A stretch of DNA of 64,000 nucleotides from Chlamydomonas reinhardtii. Its lineage: Eukaryota > Chlorophyta > Chlorophyceae > Chlamydomonadales > Chlamydomonadaceae. Shown here piece by piece: positions 45,578-58,100 of this stretch (within the stretch, counting starts at the first letter, position 1; each line of letters opens with the position of its first letter). The stretch lies in the NCBI RefSeq assembly GCF_000002595.2, contig NC_057010.1:3611086-3675085 (forward strand), in the 5' to 3' direction. Under the pieces are notes generated by a model that ran no database searches, was not told the DNA's origin, and saw only the letters and a program-made list of their open reading frames with translations. Made by a program: the position numbers and the translations under genes.

Positions 45578-47872
45578 AGATGTTGGAGCGCCATATACTG
45601 AAGGATACGGGCTGCCGCTTGGGCGTGGTGGCGTTGTTCAAGGTGTGCTCACGTGCGCATCAGATGGTGCATGTGGGTATTGCTTGTAACGCTACAGGAT
45701 GTTGTAAAATTAGCCAGGATCAGGGCAAGGAGCGATTGCGTTGTGGTGGCGAGTAGTCATGTGTGTGCGTGTCCTTACCTGCCCGCCAGCGGCTGCGGAT
45801 GCCCTCACGTGGTGCGTGCATGTACAGGGCAGCTAGGCAAGGAAGTGGCGGGGTTTGCTTAGTACGGTAATGTGGTGGTGCAGTTGGGCAGGGTACGGAG
45901 CAGGTTGGCGTAGTCCCGTGGGGAAGCAAGTAGTTGATATAGCTGAGCTTGTAATGTGATGATGGTGGGGTTGGGGTTGCATGCTCTTATGGTGTTCGGA
46001 CAAGGACAATGCGGTGCAGCAGTGCGCGCAGGTTGTATGCATCGCCTGGCTTGTGCGTATGCATGTGGCAGCGCTCGTCAGTTCGGGCCTTGAAGGCTCT
46101 GATGTCCGTAGGAGTAAGCGGGCGCTTGTGCGACCATGTCTTGAATTGCAATCAGTCATCAACGCATTTTGTGATTGCATGTTGCCGGATTGTGCATGTG
46201 TGACGGTGACTTGAATTTAAAGCGGGAAGCGCACTGGTAGTGTTACGCAGGGCAGGTGCTGGTGCTATGCGATGATGGGGGGGCAGGACAGCAGGCCAGG
46301 TACTTGGTCGTGCCGTCCTGGCGGCTTGATTGACGGGTGGTGCCCGCCAAGGCCACAAGCGGCATTCGTACGTGTTTGTAGAACAGACCGCGAGGTATTG
46401 TACTGGCATTCATCGTAAGGTCGGTTGCCGCGCTCTTCGACTGCCCGTTGCGCAAGCCGCGAAGTGCGCGAGTGGGAGCTGTGAGACCCGCTTGGCGGAG
46501 ACCCCAACGCGTTGGTGAGGCGCATACAGTGGCAGTTGGACACATGTGGGTCACTTGGCTGCCACACACTCGGATGTGACTGGTGAGTTGTTGCTGGCAC
46601 GTGTGGAGGCGCGCAGAGCTGCAGCTGCCGTGCGCTTGGATGGCTTGTGCAGTTTCAGGGCCGTCGTACGCAAGCGTGTAATGTGTTACACGACGGCGTG
46701 TTGGCCGTTGCCCCCTGTCGACGCGCTACATACTCTCAGTGATATGCCGCCACCTTCCCCAGTCCTGCCCAGCTACCATGGCGCCCCTCTCCCTGCGGGG
46801 TCGTCCCTGTTACTGGGTTGCACAGCTTGACCTTCAATGACACCACACCGCTTCGCTGATTCTGCCCAGGGCCTCCACACAGCACTTACCATGTGAGCTG
46901 CCACGCCACCGCGTTCATGCATACACCAACACAACACAGATTCACGAGCGCGCCCGCAAGCACACCCTGACACATGCACACACACACCCAGCCCACGCAC
47001 ACTTGTTCGTTGCCTTCGCATCGCAGGGCCCCAGCCCCCTGGCAAACGGTCTGCGCATGCCCCCGCGATGACTCGACACCAGACACGCACTCTTCCGCCA
47101 GGACATGTAGATGCGAAGACCCGCTGAGCCGCTACCCCGCACTTGAACCCAAACTTCATCTGAAAAACCGGGTGCAAACGTGCGCACCGGTATGTTGCAA
47201 TGTTGCGCGCGCAGACGCGGCACAGCCGCGGGAGTCCCCATGCGGCGTAGATAACTTGCACACCAGGTAGGCAACAGGACTCGCACGTCACTCGCGTGAG
47301 ATCTCTTTGGGCCCTTCCTGACTCCTTGCTTGGTGGGGAGGCCAATACCTCGGCCTCGATTGTGTGCCGACGTCGCCTGATACGTGTCGAATGATAATGA
47401 CCCATGTGCGCAACAGCAGAACCGCCTTCCGCGCACGAGCACACAGCCGCCGGTTGACGTCAGCCCGCGCTGTCTGCCGCACGCCTCCGAATGCACGCCC
47501 CTATTCCTTCCTCTGCGTACTATGCCATGCAGTAACTTCTCCCGCCCGAGCCTGAAAGCCGCCTGTGACTGCACAAACAATACGTATGTGCCCCTATGAC
47601 CGCCCAATCCTCTCCAAAGCAGCCAGCCTGTAGCCCCTCGACCCCAGAACCCCAAATGCTGAAGTCCACTCTGGAAGCCCGCATTACCCACCCACCCACA
47701 AAACAGTTGTTGTCAAGCCTTGCCGGTTTCCGCTTGCTGCCTGAAACTGCCGCGGGCCCCATCCCGGCCTCTGCCGCCGGCCTCCGCTCTGCTGGTCCTG
47801 CTGCTGCAGCACCCCTTAGCGCGGCCCCAGCGCCAGCGCTTGCGCCACTGGCCGCCACTGTCCGCCGCCCGC
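45578..47872. other. Convergent intergenic region
   Basis: 2.3 kb between the 3' ends of the MYND gene and DYRKP. A 249-codon minus-strand frame at 46942-47691 lacks family or splice support. Probably two long 3' UTRs. Confidence 0.5.
45685..45707 (+). terminator. Paired TGTAA polyadenylation signals of the MYND gene
   Basis: TGTAA at 45685-45689 and again at 45703-45707, about 110-130 nt after the stop codon. Confidence 0.5.
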
Positions 47873-50800
47873 CTACATGCTGTCGAGCGAGGGGTACTCC
47901 TGCTGCAGCCAGGGGTGCTTGAGCGCCTCGGCGGCGGTGGGGCGCTTGCGCGGGTCCACCGTCAGCAGGTGGCCCACGAACTCCAGCAGCCCCTCGTCCG
48001 CGTCCGGCATCCTGCAGGTGGCGGCGGCGGCGGCACAGGCGGTGGGTGACACAGGCGGTGGGCAACACAGGCGGTGGGTAACACAGGCGGTGGGTGACAG
48101 GTGTTGGGGGCAGTTGTTGGACAGGGGTTGGTGCAGGGTAAGCGCAGTCACCCGCTAACACGTCAAGGCAAGCGACACGCACGACAGGCAGCACGCGCGG
48201 GCGGTCAGACCGCGCGAGCCCCCGCCCCAGCTGTGCATCTCCCATGTCGCCTCCGGGGCGCGCGGCGGCAGCGCCTGCATCACACAGCGCAGCCGACCCC
48301 GCTGCACAGCGCAGCGGCCCGCTCGCACCTGTGCCGCAGCGAGGTGCGCTTGGGCTGCAGCATGTCGTACTTCTGGGTGGTGGCGTTGCGCTCGTACAGC
48401 ATGCCGCTGCGCGTGTAGAAGCGGTGCGCGTAGCGGCCCTTGTGCAGCATCCACTCGGGCACGGGGCCCAGAATGCCCTCCAGCCGCGCCAGCAGCGTGG
48501 ACAGCGAGTCGTTCTGTGGGGATGTTACATTCATGATTAGCGCAGAAAATGGTAGACGGTAGGCAATCTTGGGGGAACAGCGATTGTTACCGACGGGGTA
48601 GGGGCAGGCGCACAGGTGGACTAGCGACCATGCATAGCACGCGAGCGGGGAGGCGGCACTGAAATAAGTGGTTCTGCGCGCCTGCGTGACTAGCGGCATG
48701 GCAGCTGGCCGGCGACTGCCGGCTCACAACCCGCCATCGCTAGCCGGCGCGCGCTCGAACGGCCCCATCGTGTCAGGCCAGTGACTGGCAGCGGGCAGGG
48801 TGCCGCGCGCCGCGCCGCACGCACCTGGAAAAGAACAAAGCTGCTGGACAGCTCCGCCAGGATGCAGCCCAGAGACCACACGTCCACCTGCAGCCGGAGG
48901 CAGAGGGAGAGGTAAGGGCGTGTCAGTCGCAGCAGAACTTGTGTCACAGAAGTTAGCAAACCATCCACCTCACAAGGTCGCCCCTGCCTGCACAGTGGCT
49001 CGCCAAGTCTGTCCCTATGCTATCTGGGACCCACTCGCTGGCATGTGGGATCTCTCACGCCTCTTGCCTTCGCCTACCCCAACCCATGGGCCTCCCACAC
49101 CCGCGTGCCCCCTTTCCCCCCACCTTATAGTCGTAGGGCAGACCCAGGATGACCTCCGGCGCGCGGTAGGAGCGGCTCTGCACGTAGCTGCTGAGCTGGT
49201 CCGTGATGAAGCAGGAGGAGCCCAGGTCAATCACCTTGACCTCACACCTGCGGCGCGGCCAGGCGGTGTGCGGCGGTATCAGCAAGCCTGAAGCGGACAT
49301 CACCTAGCACACCCGTGCCCACCCCGCCTCTCTACAACCCTGACAACTCCCAACCCACATTGATGTGGTGGTCAAGCCGACTGCACCCGTTGGGCTCGGA
49401 CACACCATGCCCCGCCCTGCCCTTTTCCCAGCCGCCCACCTGCTGTAGCTCTTGATGAGTATGTTCTCGGGCTTGAGGTCGGAGTGGATCAGCCCCAGCG
49501 AGTGTAGGAACGCCAGCGAGCGCAGCGCCTGCCGCGCGATGCGCTGGATGCGCGCGTTGGTGAAGTAGGCCGGGTCGCCCGACTCCTTGTTGTACTTCTG
49601 GAACTCGTACAGGTTGGCGCGCAGCAGCTCGCACACCAGGAACAGGTGCTCCTGTGGGGACGTGTGGGGGTTGCAAGGATGTTTAGCGGTACAGGATGCA
49701 CTGAAGACTACACGAAGTCGTTGGGGGGGGGTGGTTACACTCCATGATTAGGCAAGGAATGGTAGACGGCAATCTTGGGGGAACGTGTAAGGACTACTAT
49801 CGCTGTAGGTAGCGTTGGGGGGTGCACTTATGCAGGGGCGCAGGAGGCGCGCCGGCCGAAAGCGTGAAGCGACGCGTGCGGCAGGGGCTGGCGTGCAGCA
49901 CTGGGTCCCGCATCCTCAACCCCACCAGCGCCTTGCGCCGCCCCCCCCCGGCGGCCTGTCATTCCTCACCTTGTAGTAGAAGAAGTCGTACAGGCGCACG
50001 ATGGCGTACTCGTCGTTGGGGTCCATGGTGTTGACGTACTTGAGCAGCTTGATCTCGTCCAGCGACTGGTCAAAGTAGTCTTTGTGGTTCTGTGGGCGGC
50101 AGCCGTTCATGGAGAACGAGGGTGCGGGCAAACAGCACATTAGCGCCAGAGTGGCCGCGTCGCGTAGCGCGTGCAGGTGTGTGAACGTGTGTGGCCCAGC
50201 AGCATCCCCTGAAGCAGCATCAGCGAACGCTGAAGCGCGCCAACACATCCGAACCGCGGCCGCGCGGCGTGGCACGGGGCGTGTTGGGGGCCTGCGTGCC
50301 CCCGCATTGCAGCACGTGCGCACCTTGATGATCTTGAGGCACACCAGCTGCCCCGTCTTGATGTCCAGCGCCTGTACCGCGCGGCTGAAGGCGGCGGAGC
50401 CCAGGAAGTCCATCACCTGGTACCTGTGGGGGCAGGGTGCGAAACGACACGGAGGCGGAGGGGGATTTACATTCTAGGGGTTGCATTTAAGGAGTGCAGG
50501 CGAAGCCAGGAACAGGTGAGGGGGAAGTGCACGGGAAAGGAGTGGCTAGGAAGTTGCTTGGGGACGGAAGGATGGAGACAGGGCAACAGCAGACGCAAGG
50601 TCAGCGCAGGGTAAGGCTACCGTGCGGCTGGGGCCACAGACAAGCAACGCGTGAAAAGATGGGATTGTGCCCGCAGAGGCCTGCAAGGCTGCCTCAGGAC
50701 CCCCGCCCCCGGGCGCACGCCACGCACCTGCCCGCTATGAGGTCGTTGAGGCGGATGGGGAAGTCCTTGGTCTCCTCGAAGCCGGTGCGGTGGCGGCGGT

Positions 50801-53800
50801 GGATGACGCGCAGCTCAAACACCTCGTACTTGCGGTCGATGTAGTCAGGGTCGTACTCGTACAGCACGTTGCCCTGCTCGTCCATGTGGTAGCGGGGCGT
50901 CAGGCTGGACTCGGGCCGCGCGCGGGCAATGTCTGCGCAGCAGGCGGCGGCGGAGGTAGGGATGGAGGAGGGGGCGGGGGTTAGTGAGCCGGCGTAACAA
51001 GGCGAGGTGATGTCCGTACGGTGTGCAGCCCGGCCTTCAGGTGTGCCATCGCGCCTTCATGCTCGAACCCAAGCGGGCCGGATGGATAAGTGGGAACATC
51101 GACCCGCGGAGATTGCGGTTGCTGCCCAGTGCCGACGCCCGTCGCAAGCCCAACACCCAGCCAGCCGGCACACAGCATGACACTCGCTCACCCTTGGCGT
51201 CCGGCGCGCGCAAGTGCTGCTCGTCGCCCCACTCGCCGCCGGCGCCAACGCCCACCACGCCGCCGCTGCTGCGTCTCCCGGCCTCGTCCTCCTCGTCCTC
51301 GTCCTCGTCATCTTCATCGTCCTCATCATCATCCTCGTCGCCGCCCAGCCGCTCCTCATCATCCGCCAGCCCCGACAGCGGCTCCGGCTCATCCACGTCG
51401 GCGTCATCGGCATCGTACGACGCCGGCTCGGAAAAAGACGCCGCTGCCGCAACGCCATCCTCACCCAGGTCCGTATCCTCGTCATCCGCCTCCGCGGCGA
51501 CCTCCACCGCCGCGATGGCGGCGCTGATGCTGGACTGGTCGTCGCGCTCGTGTTCGTGCTCGTGCAAGGGTTCGGGCACGGCCTCCGCGGCCGCGCCGAT
51601 GTGCGGCGCGGAGTGCACGGAGGCGCCGCCGTCGTGGGAGTGGGCGTCGTGCAGGTCCTCCGACTCGAAGTTGATGCGGTGCGCCACCACTTGGGAGGAG
51701 TCTGCGGAGCGGCGGAGAGCGGCAGCGTGGTTGGATACTAGTGAGGCGGGGAGGGAGAGGAGGTGAGCGCGACCCAAAAGGCGAGCGGGCGCAAAGCGAC
51801 GCAGTCCGGTGTTGGCGGTGGTTGCGTTTGCCGGCTGCATGCGGGCCCGTGAGCCGCCAGACTCTTTGGTGCAGACTCTGCAGAGCCCCACATCTGAATA
51901 CAGTGACCAAATCCATGGTAGCACAATCTTCCACTCTTGCATCCTTTCGTACACCCGCGGCTACATTAATGTTATGCTGCTGCTGGTGGTTATACCACAT
52001 CAGCCCCGAGCCCACACGGTGCGCCCACCTTTCCGCTCCAGCGCGTCCACCGGCGTGCCCGGCTTGCTGCCGGCGTCAGCGTCGTCGATGAGCGCCAGCT
52101 GCGGCATCAGCTGCACCAGCTGCGCCGCCGCCGCCTCCACCTCGCCCGCCAGCGTCACCGAGCCGTTGTGCGTGTCCAGCACGTCGCCGCCCTCGACCTC
52201 CGGCTCCTGCCCCGGCCCGGACCCAGCGGCCGGCGCTGGCGCCGCCGCCGCGGCCACACCCGCTGACGCCGACGGTGTCGGCTCCAGTGTGAGCACCGCG
52301 CTGACCTCGTTCGCGGCCGCCGCAGCGGCGGCGGCGGCGGCGGCAGCTGCCGCCGCCGCGACCGCCTTGGGTGTCCCCAGCCCCTCGTCGTCCGTGTTGG
52401 CTGTGGAGAACTCCAGCGACGGCTCCCGCGACTCGTGGCTGAGCGGCGGCCGGAACTCCCACTCCAGCGAGAAATCCAGGTCTGCGGCGGCGTCTGCGGC
52501 AGGCGCGCCGGCGCCGGCCTGCCGCGCCGTGCCTGACCCGGCCGCGGAGTTGCCATCGGGGCTGGCAAGCGTGCCAGAGGTTTCGCCGTCCGCGGTTTTG
52601 CGCTGCTCCGGTAGGTCCTGCGCCGCCATGGACGTGCTGCGGCTGCTGAGCCGGTACTTCGAGTACTCTGGGGATGTATGACGACAAGGGTACTTCTGAG
52701 TGTCAGGAAAGCAAAAGCACTGAAGCCCGCACAGCAGATGCAGACTGGGCATATGGCCAGTTGTACCCGTCGGAGAAGCATGGACCTCGCTGTGCCATCC
52801 CTCCTGACAAAGCAGCTAGCCTGATTTTCACCGTCCCCAGCCCGTGTTGGACGCATGTCCACACCCCGCTGGGCTCACCGTCGTCCGCGTACTCGGCCGG
52901 CAGCGCGTTGTCGTCGTCCGACATGGCCACCGGCTCTGACGTACAGCTGCTGCGGACGGAAGGCCACGACGTGAACAGCCGCTGGTCTGGCTCATCCGCC
53001 GTGGGCGGCGTCACCGGGAAGCTGAAGCCGCCGCCAAAGCCGCCGCCGCCAAAGCCGCCACCGCCGAACCCGCCACCACCGGAAGCGGCGCCGCCGGTGC
53101 CTACCGTGGGTGCGCTGGGTCGCGCCGCAGAGCTACTGGCGCCACCGCTGCTGAGCGCGCTGCTACCCAGCGTCAGGCCGGCACCGTCGCGAGCGTCCGC
53201 TGACCGCCTGCAGCATCGCATGATACGCGAATAAACCTTGAGGTTTCAAATATGTACAGGCACGCCCACTAATGCACATTGCAAGAGCTGCAGGTTCTTG
53301 TGCCGTTGCATCGCATGCTATGCCCGCCTCTGTCCACCCTCAAGCCACCCAGCAACACGCCCTGCGGCCCCCGCCCTCCCAGCGCTCCTCACAGCAACCC
53401 TTCGCTAGCCCACGTACCCGGCCAGCGACTTGAGCAGCGAAGTGCTCTTGCCCGTGCCCTTGCGCTGCCGCTCCTGACTGCCCGTGCTTTCGGAAGGCTG
53501 CTGCTCCGAGGGTGCTACGGACGGCGCCAGCGAGCCGGCGGCCACGTCCATGGAGGACGTGGGGCTGGGCCGCCGCTGGTTGCGGAACAGCTCCACGTCC
53601 TCATGGTTCACCGCCGGCACCGGCACAGGGAAGTCAATCACCTCCGGGTCCGCTGCGTACTCCGCCTCCGACACCTTTGATGAGATCTGGCCCCCGCCCT
53701 CGCCGTCTGCCTCAAAGCCCCGCTCCATCTCGAAGTCCTTAAAAGAGCTGCTGAGCGACTCCACGCGCGAAAGCACCGGCCGCCGCTCCTCCGCTTCTTG

Positions 53801-54802
53801 CTTCTCCGGGCTCTTGCTGGGCGTGCTGACCGGCTCCGCGAACTTGATATCTATGGGGCCGAAGTCCCAGGTTTCGTCGTGCGTGTCACCCCCTGTGTAG
53901 TTCCCCGACTGCACGCTGCTGGCTGCGGTGATGCCCTCCAGGTCCGAGGCGGACACCTCTGACTCGATATCATCATAGTTGAGGTCGCCGGGCTGGTGCA
54001 TGAAGTATTGCCGCTCGCTGCCCTCGTCGCCGCTTGCAGCGTCGAGCTCAATCTCCGCGAAGCGCGACGGGTTCGGCACCTCCTTCCGGCTATAGCCCGG
54101 GTCGTCCATGCCATCGTAGTCATCCACCTCTCCGTCCCAGGCAGCTGCAAGGGCCCAAAACAGCGTCAGCTCGCGAGCAGGCACAACGGATTAACGCATC
54201 GGCCCCACGAAAACTCACGTCGTTGCCGGGTAGCCGAGGGCCTGGATTGTCGACGTTTAGCACGTGTTACAGGAGCCGTAGTCGGAGGGCTGACAGGCGT
54301 AGCTGGCTTGCTGGGCGGTGGCGGGGCGGGAGCTGGCGCACTTTCAACTGCACCAGCTGTGGACTGCGCCTTTGGCTGCGCTGCCGGTCCCGGAAATCCT
54401 TCCCTGTGAGTTGACAAGCGCACACCAGATCGGGGTTGGGCAGGAGGTTGCGGGACCGGGTTTCGGCAAAATAACATGCCCCTCCAGCTCACGGCCTGCT
54501 CACCAGCTCGGTCCCGCCTGCGCAGACTTGCTGCGAGGAGGAGATAGAGCCTCCAGCGCACGCTCCACATACTCCGACGTGGAAGGTGGAGCGGAACAAG
54601 CGCTGACCGAAGTTCGCGCAGCTGCGAAGAGCGCTCCTTCCGCGGTGGGGTTCAGCCGCGTGCTGAACTCCTGGAGCAGTGCGCTGTGCGCCTTGTGAAA
54701 CCCGGACGAATGGAGAAAGTTCACGACAAAATTAAGCGTATCCAGCGACATCGGTTCAGGCGGAGCGACATGGCCCTCACTTTGGCCCCCCGTTGCTGAC
54801 AT
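47873..54802 (-). CDS. DYRKP: Plant-type DYRK kinase (DYRKP) with LisH domain
   Basis: Fourteen exons (54802-54504, 54403-54219, 54144-53418, 53207-52879, 52667-52029, 51701-51192, 50932-50728, 50423-50324, 50089-49970, 49651-49440, 49247-49124, 48887-48825, 48513-48329, 48011-47873) join to 1278 aa. Residues about 18-50 are a LisH dimerisation motif (LDTLNFVVNFLHSSGFHKAH). A long acidic, Ser-rich region follows, including an Asp/Glu run. The kinase domain spans about 966-1275: ATP Lys995 (VCLKIIK), HSDLKPEN (Asp1096; plant homologues have HCD), metal-binding D1116-L-G, activation loop SSYVQSRSYRAPE with the autophosphorylated Tyr, and the insert LAELSSSFVLFQNDS typical of plant DYRKP. In C. 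reinhardtii, loss of DYRKP (std1) causes excess starch and oil, so it limits storage. It lies about 30 kb from PHOA. Confidence 0.93.
48525..48579. repeat. Intronic repeat pair in DYRKP, copy 1
   Basis: TTACATTCATGATTAG, then AATGGTAGACGGTAGGCAAT and CTTGGGGGAAC. It lies in intron 12, close to the exon 13 acceptor, and matches copy 2 at 49734-49783. Confidence 0.8.
49734..49783. repeat. Intronic repeat pair in DYRKP, copy 2
   Basis: TTACACTCCATGATTAGG, then AATGGTAGACGGCAATCTTG and GGGGAAC. It lies in intron 9, in the same orientation as copy 1 and about 80 bp from the exon 10 acceptor. Confidence 0.8.
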
Positions 54803-55173
54803 TTTGACCACTTGCGGGCCTTGTCCCCTGCTGAGCACTATGGCAAGCCCCTCTCAAACGAGCCTTGGCCAACTAGGTTCAGGCACAACCATCTCGACGA
54901 CTTCAGAGGTCAACGAGGACCGTGATAGCAAGTCTGGTAAGTAAGGTACCTGTGGTTATTGAATACTACTTGATCTGGCAGAAAAATCGATGCAGTAAAC
55001 TCTGCTCTGGGCGACAGCACCGATGGCCATTTGGCTGCATGCGATATTCCACCACGGTCTCAGGCTTTCAATGCCTGCGACATGAATAAATATACGAAAG
55101 CTCGAGCATTTTGACCATGTAGCCCTGCGTAGACCGTAGTGTTGCTGCCTGAAGGCGCGGGTTTCAAGCGGGG
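54803..55173. promoter_or_regulatory. Divergent promoter region, DYRKP / GT90
   Basis: 371 bp between two start codons pointing apart. An AATAAATATA stretch at 55085-55094, about 80 nt before the GT90 ATG, is a candidate TATA box for that gene. No element is obvious for DYRKP. Confidence 0.45.
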
Positions 55174-58100
55174 ATGAGCACCAGTCTACTTGCGAAGTTA
55201 CTGGCGCTAGCGCTTACATGGCTCTTAGTTAACTTGTGCGAGGGGCATGCAGAGCAGCATGTCCGAGTCAGCGGGGGTCGCCGAAGGGTGTTGCGGAAGT
55301 CGACGCACCCGGCCACAGACACACCGGGGGCCACAGTCCGAGAGGTGCCGCTATCGCACTACGACTGGCACGAGGTGATCGACAGCATGGAGGGCCTGCT
55401 GGAGTGAGTAAACACGGTAACATGACTGTCTTAAGTACGACGTCATAGTCAGCGGTACTTTGACGTTGGTATTCTGTCCCGCCCCGTACAGCCGTGTTTC
55501 TTCCTTAGTCCATGCCTTCTCGTGCCGCCTCTTGGCCACTTTCTTACACACCCGCACACACGCGCACGCAGTTTTTACCCCCCCTCCCTTGTATCATTAT
55601 ACACAGTGTCAGCCCCGTTCCCCTGTGCTATCCTAACACAGTGTCGGCCCTTCCTTCGCTTGCTGACACCCCCAGGGCGGCGCTGGGCCCAGAGGTGGCG
55701 TACTGGCGCACCCGCGGCGTCACGTGTGAGGACGTGGCGGACACAGTCGCCCGCCTACACAACGTGTGAGCAAGAGTGAGGGAGGGCGAGTGCAAGTGCG
55801 TGTGCGTGTGCGCGTGCGTGTGTGTGTGCACTCCCAAGCGCGTGGAATGGCTCCAAGACCGTATGGCCAAGTTCTATGGCCCATACACAGCTCTTTCGCT
55901 CACACACCGCTCCGCACTGCCCTCCAGTTCACATCACCTCCCTGACCTTCCGTTCGCAGATTCCTGGACAGCGTGAAGGTGGTGCTCATCCGCAACAACA
56001 CCTGGCACTTCCTGCACCCAGCCGCCGCCGCCGCCGTTGCCAGCAGGGAAGGCGCCAGCGGACCGCATGCTCGGGCGCGGGCTTCTGACGCCAGCTCCCG
56101 CCCTAGATCCGGATCCAAGTCTAGGTACAGTTGGCCAGATCTGGTGGCCGCGCCGTTTGGAGAGTGCCCGTCGCCGTGCCAGGCACAGGTAGGCGGAAGG
56201 AGCGCACGGCGTCGCAGGAGGCGGCTGGAGGCGGGGAATGGGCATTTGAGGTGCAGTGTGTTGGTCGGTTCGGCGTCGCGGTGCAGCGGCTTCTGTGCTG
56301 CGTTGATATGCACTCGTTGCCACCGGGGCCAACCTTAGGTTGAAGCCACGGCACGTGGGGCCTGGGGCGGCTTGGCCGCACCCCTGCTGCCATCTTCTGG
56401 CACCGCCCGACGTGGGCTGTGTCAAATTATGGTATGGTGTCAAAACATGAAAGCGGAAGGTGTATGTGATGGTGATGCAGTTTGTGGCGCGCGCCTGTGT
56501 ACGTACTGCTGATGTTGGCAGCGTGACAGTCTGCGACGCCCCAAACTGCGCAGGTCTGAGGAAATGGATACGTGTGTATGTACTCATGGTATGCACTGCA
56601 GCTCCAGGGCGTGTACGACACGGTGGCGGGGCGCCTGCACCACCCCCGAGGCCCCGCCGACCCGCCCTACGACCTGCCCGACATGGTGTTCGTGGTCAAC
56701 GCAGCAGGTGCGGCAGCTGGTGGCAGTGTGCGGGTGCATACAAGGACTTGGCAACTTGGCGGGGCTATGGCGACGGTGTGCGTGGCGTTCGGCGCGGTGT
56801 GCACCGTGTTCGTAGTCGCTTACGGCCCCCCCCTCAAACCGTGCCCTGGACATGCCCCCAACAGACAACATGCAGCGCTTCGGGCTGTACTCGCGGGCGC
56901 CCGTGCTCTCCCTCCTGGTGCGAGCTGTGCGCGGGGCCTTGACTTGCGCCACAGGCCGTTGTTGTTAGTTTGCTGTAGCGGCACTGCCGGGCACCGGTCA
57001 GCGGACAGCTGAGCAGCGTCCCGCTGGCTGCTTTAGCACTCACCAGCTCACCAGCATGTTCCTAACGCACCTGGCCTCCGCAACATGCTGCTTGGAACGT
57101 CCCAACGCGCAGAAACGCTGGGAGGTGCCTTGGTGGGGCAGCAACGTCACGGCGCCGAGGCTGGGCCGCTCACACGTTCACGGCGAGCTACTGCCGGCGA
57201 TGCCGCTGCCGTCGCGCGTGCAGCAGGCTCTGGACGGAGCAGACTTCAGCGGAGCTGGCGCCACAGCCCAGGCGGATGCTGCTGGGCTAGCAGGGGCGGC
57301 GGGGGCCAGGGCAAGGGCAAGGGCGGTCGGGAGCGATGCGATGATGAGCGGCGGTGTGCATCGCGGAGGTGCTGTCGCAGGAGGCAGCGGTCTTCGGCCT
57401 TCGCCAAAGCGGCGAAGGCAGAAGAAGAAGAAAAAGAGCAGCAAGCCGGGTGTGAGGCGGGCGCTGCAGCAGGCGGCGTGGCGTGAAGCTAACGTGGTAG
57501 CGGGTCGGGCGGACGGAGGCCTGCCGCCCTCTGGGCAAGTGGCCGACAGGGTAGGGGCCGGCGCGGGTGCGAGCGGGCTCGAGACGCATAGTGCAGAGCG
57601 AAGCCACGGCTACCGGGAAACACGGCGCCTCCATGGAAAGGCGGCGGCGGCGGGAGAAGACGGCGGCAACAGTGAAGCCGGTTCTGGCGAGCAGACAGGT
57701 GGCGGCAGTGGCGACAAGCTGTGGGACATGGTAAGGCCGTCAAGTTCGCAAAGAGTGCTTGAGCTGCAGCATCCGCTTGAGCTTGGGCCCGATGCCATCA
57801 ACGAGAGCTGGCTTCATGCGCACGTCGCTGACTTCTGCCTTTTGCAGCTGAATGACGCGCCCTGTTGACTAAGCAGCCCCATTCCTACTGCACTGTCACG
57901 GTTCTATGCCCCAACTGCCGCGACATCCCGCAGGTCCGGCGCTTCGTGGCCAGCCGCCCGCCCGACCTGCCGCCAGGCGTGACGGTGCCGGACGGCCGCG
58001 CCGCGCCGCCGCCGCACGGCCGTCGCGGTCTGGCGCCCAAGAAGCCACCGTACGACATGGATCTGCTGCTGCCCACCATGGCCTTTGTGAGTGTGGCCTC

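Noticed and set aside
46942-47691. 249-codon minus-strand frame downstream of DYRKP
   Set aside because: Lies in the presumed DYRKP 3' UTR, no family resemblance and poor codon bias.
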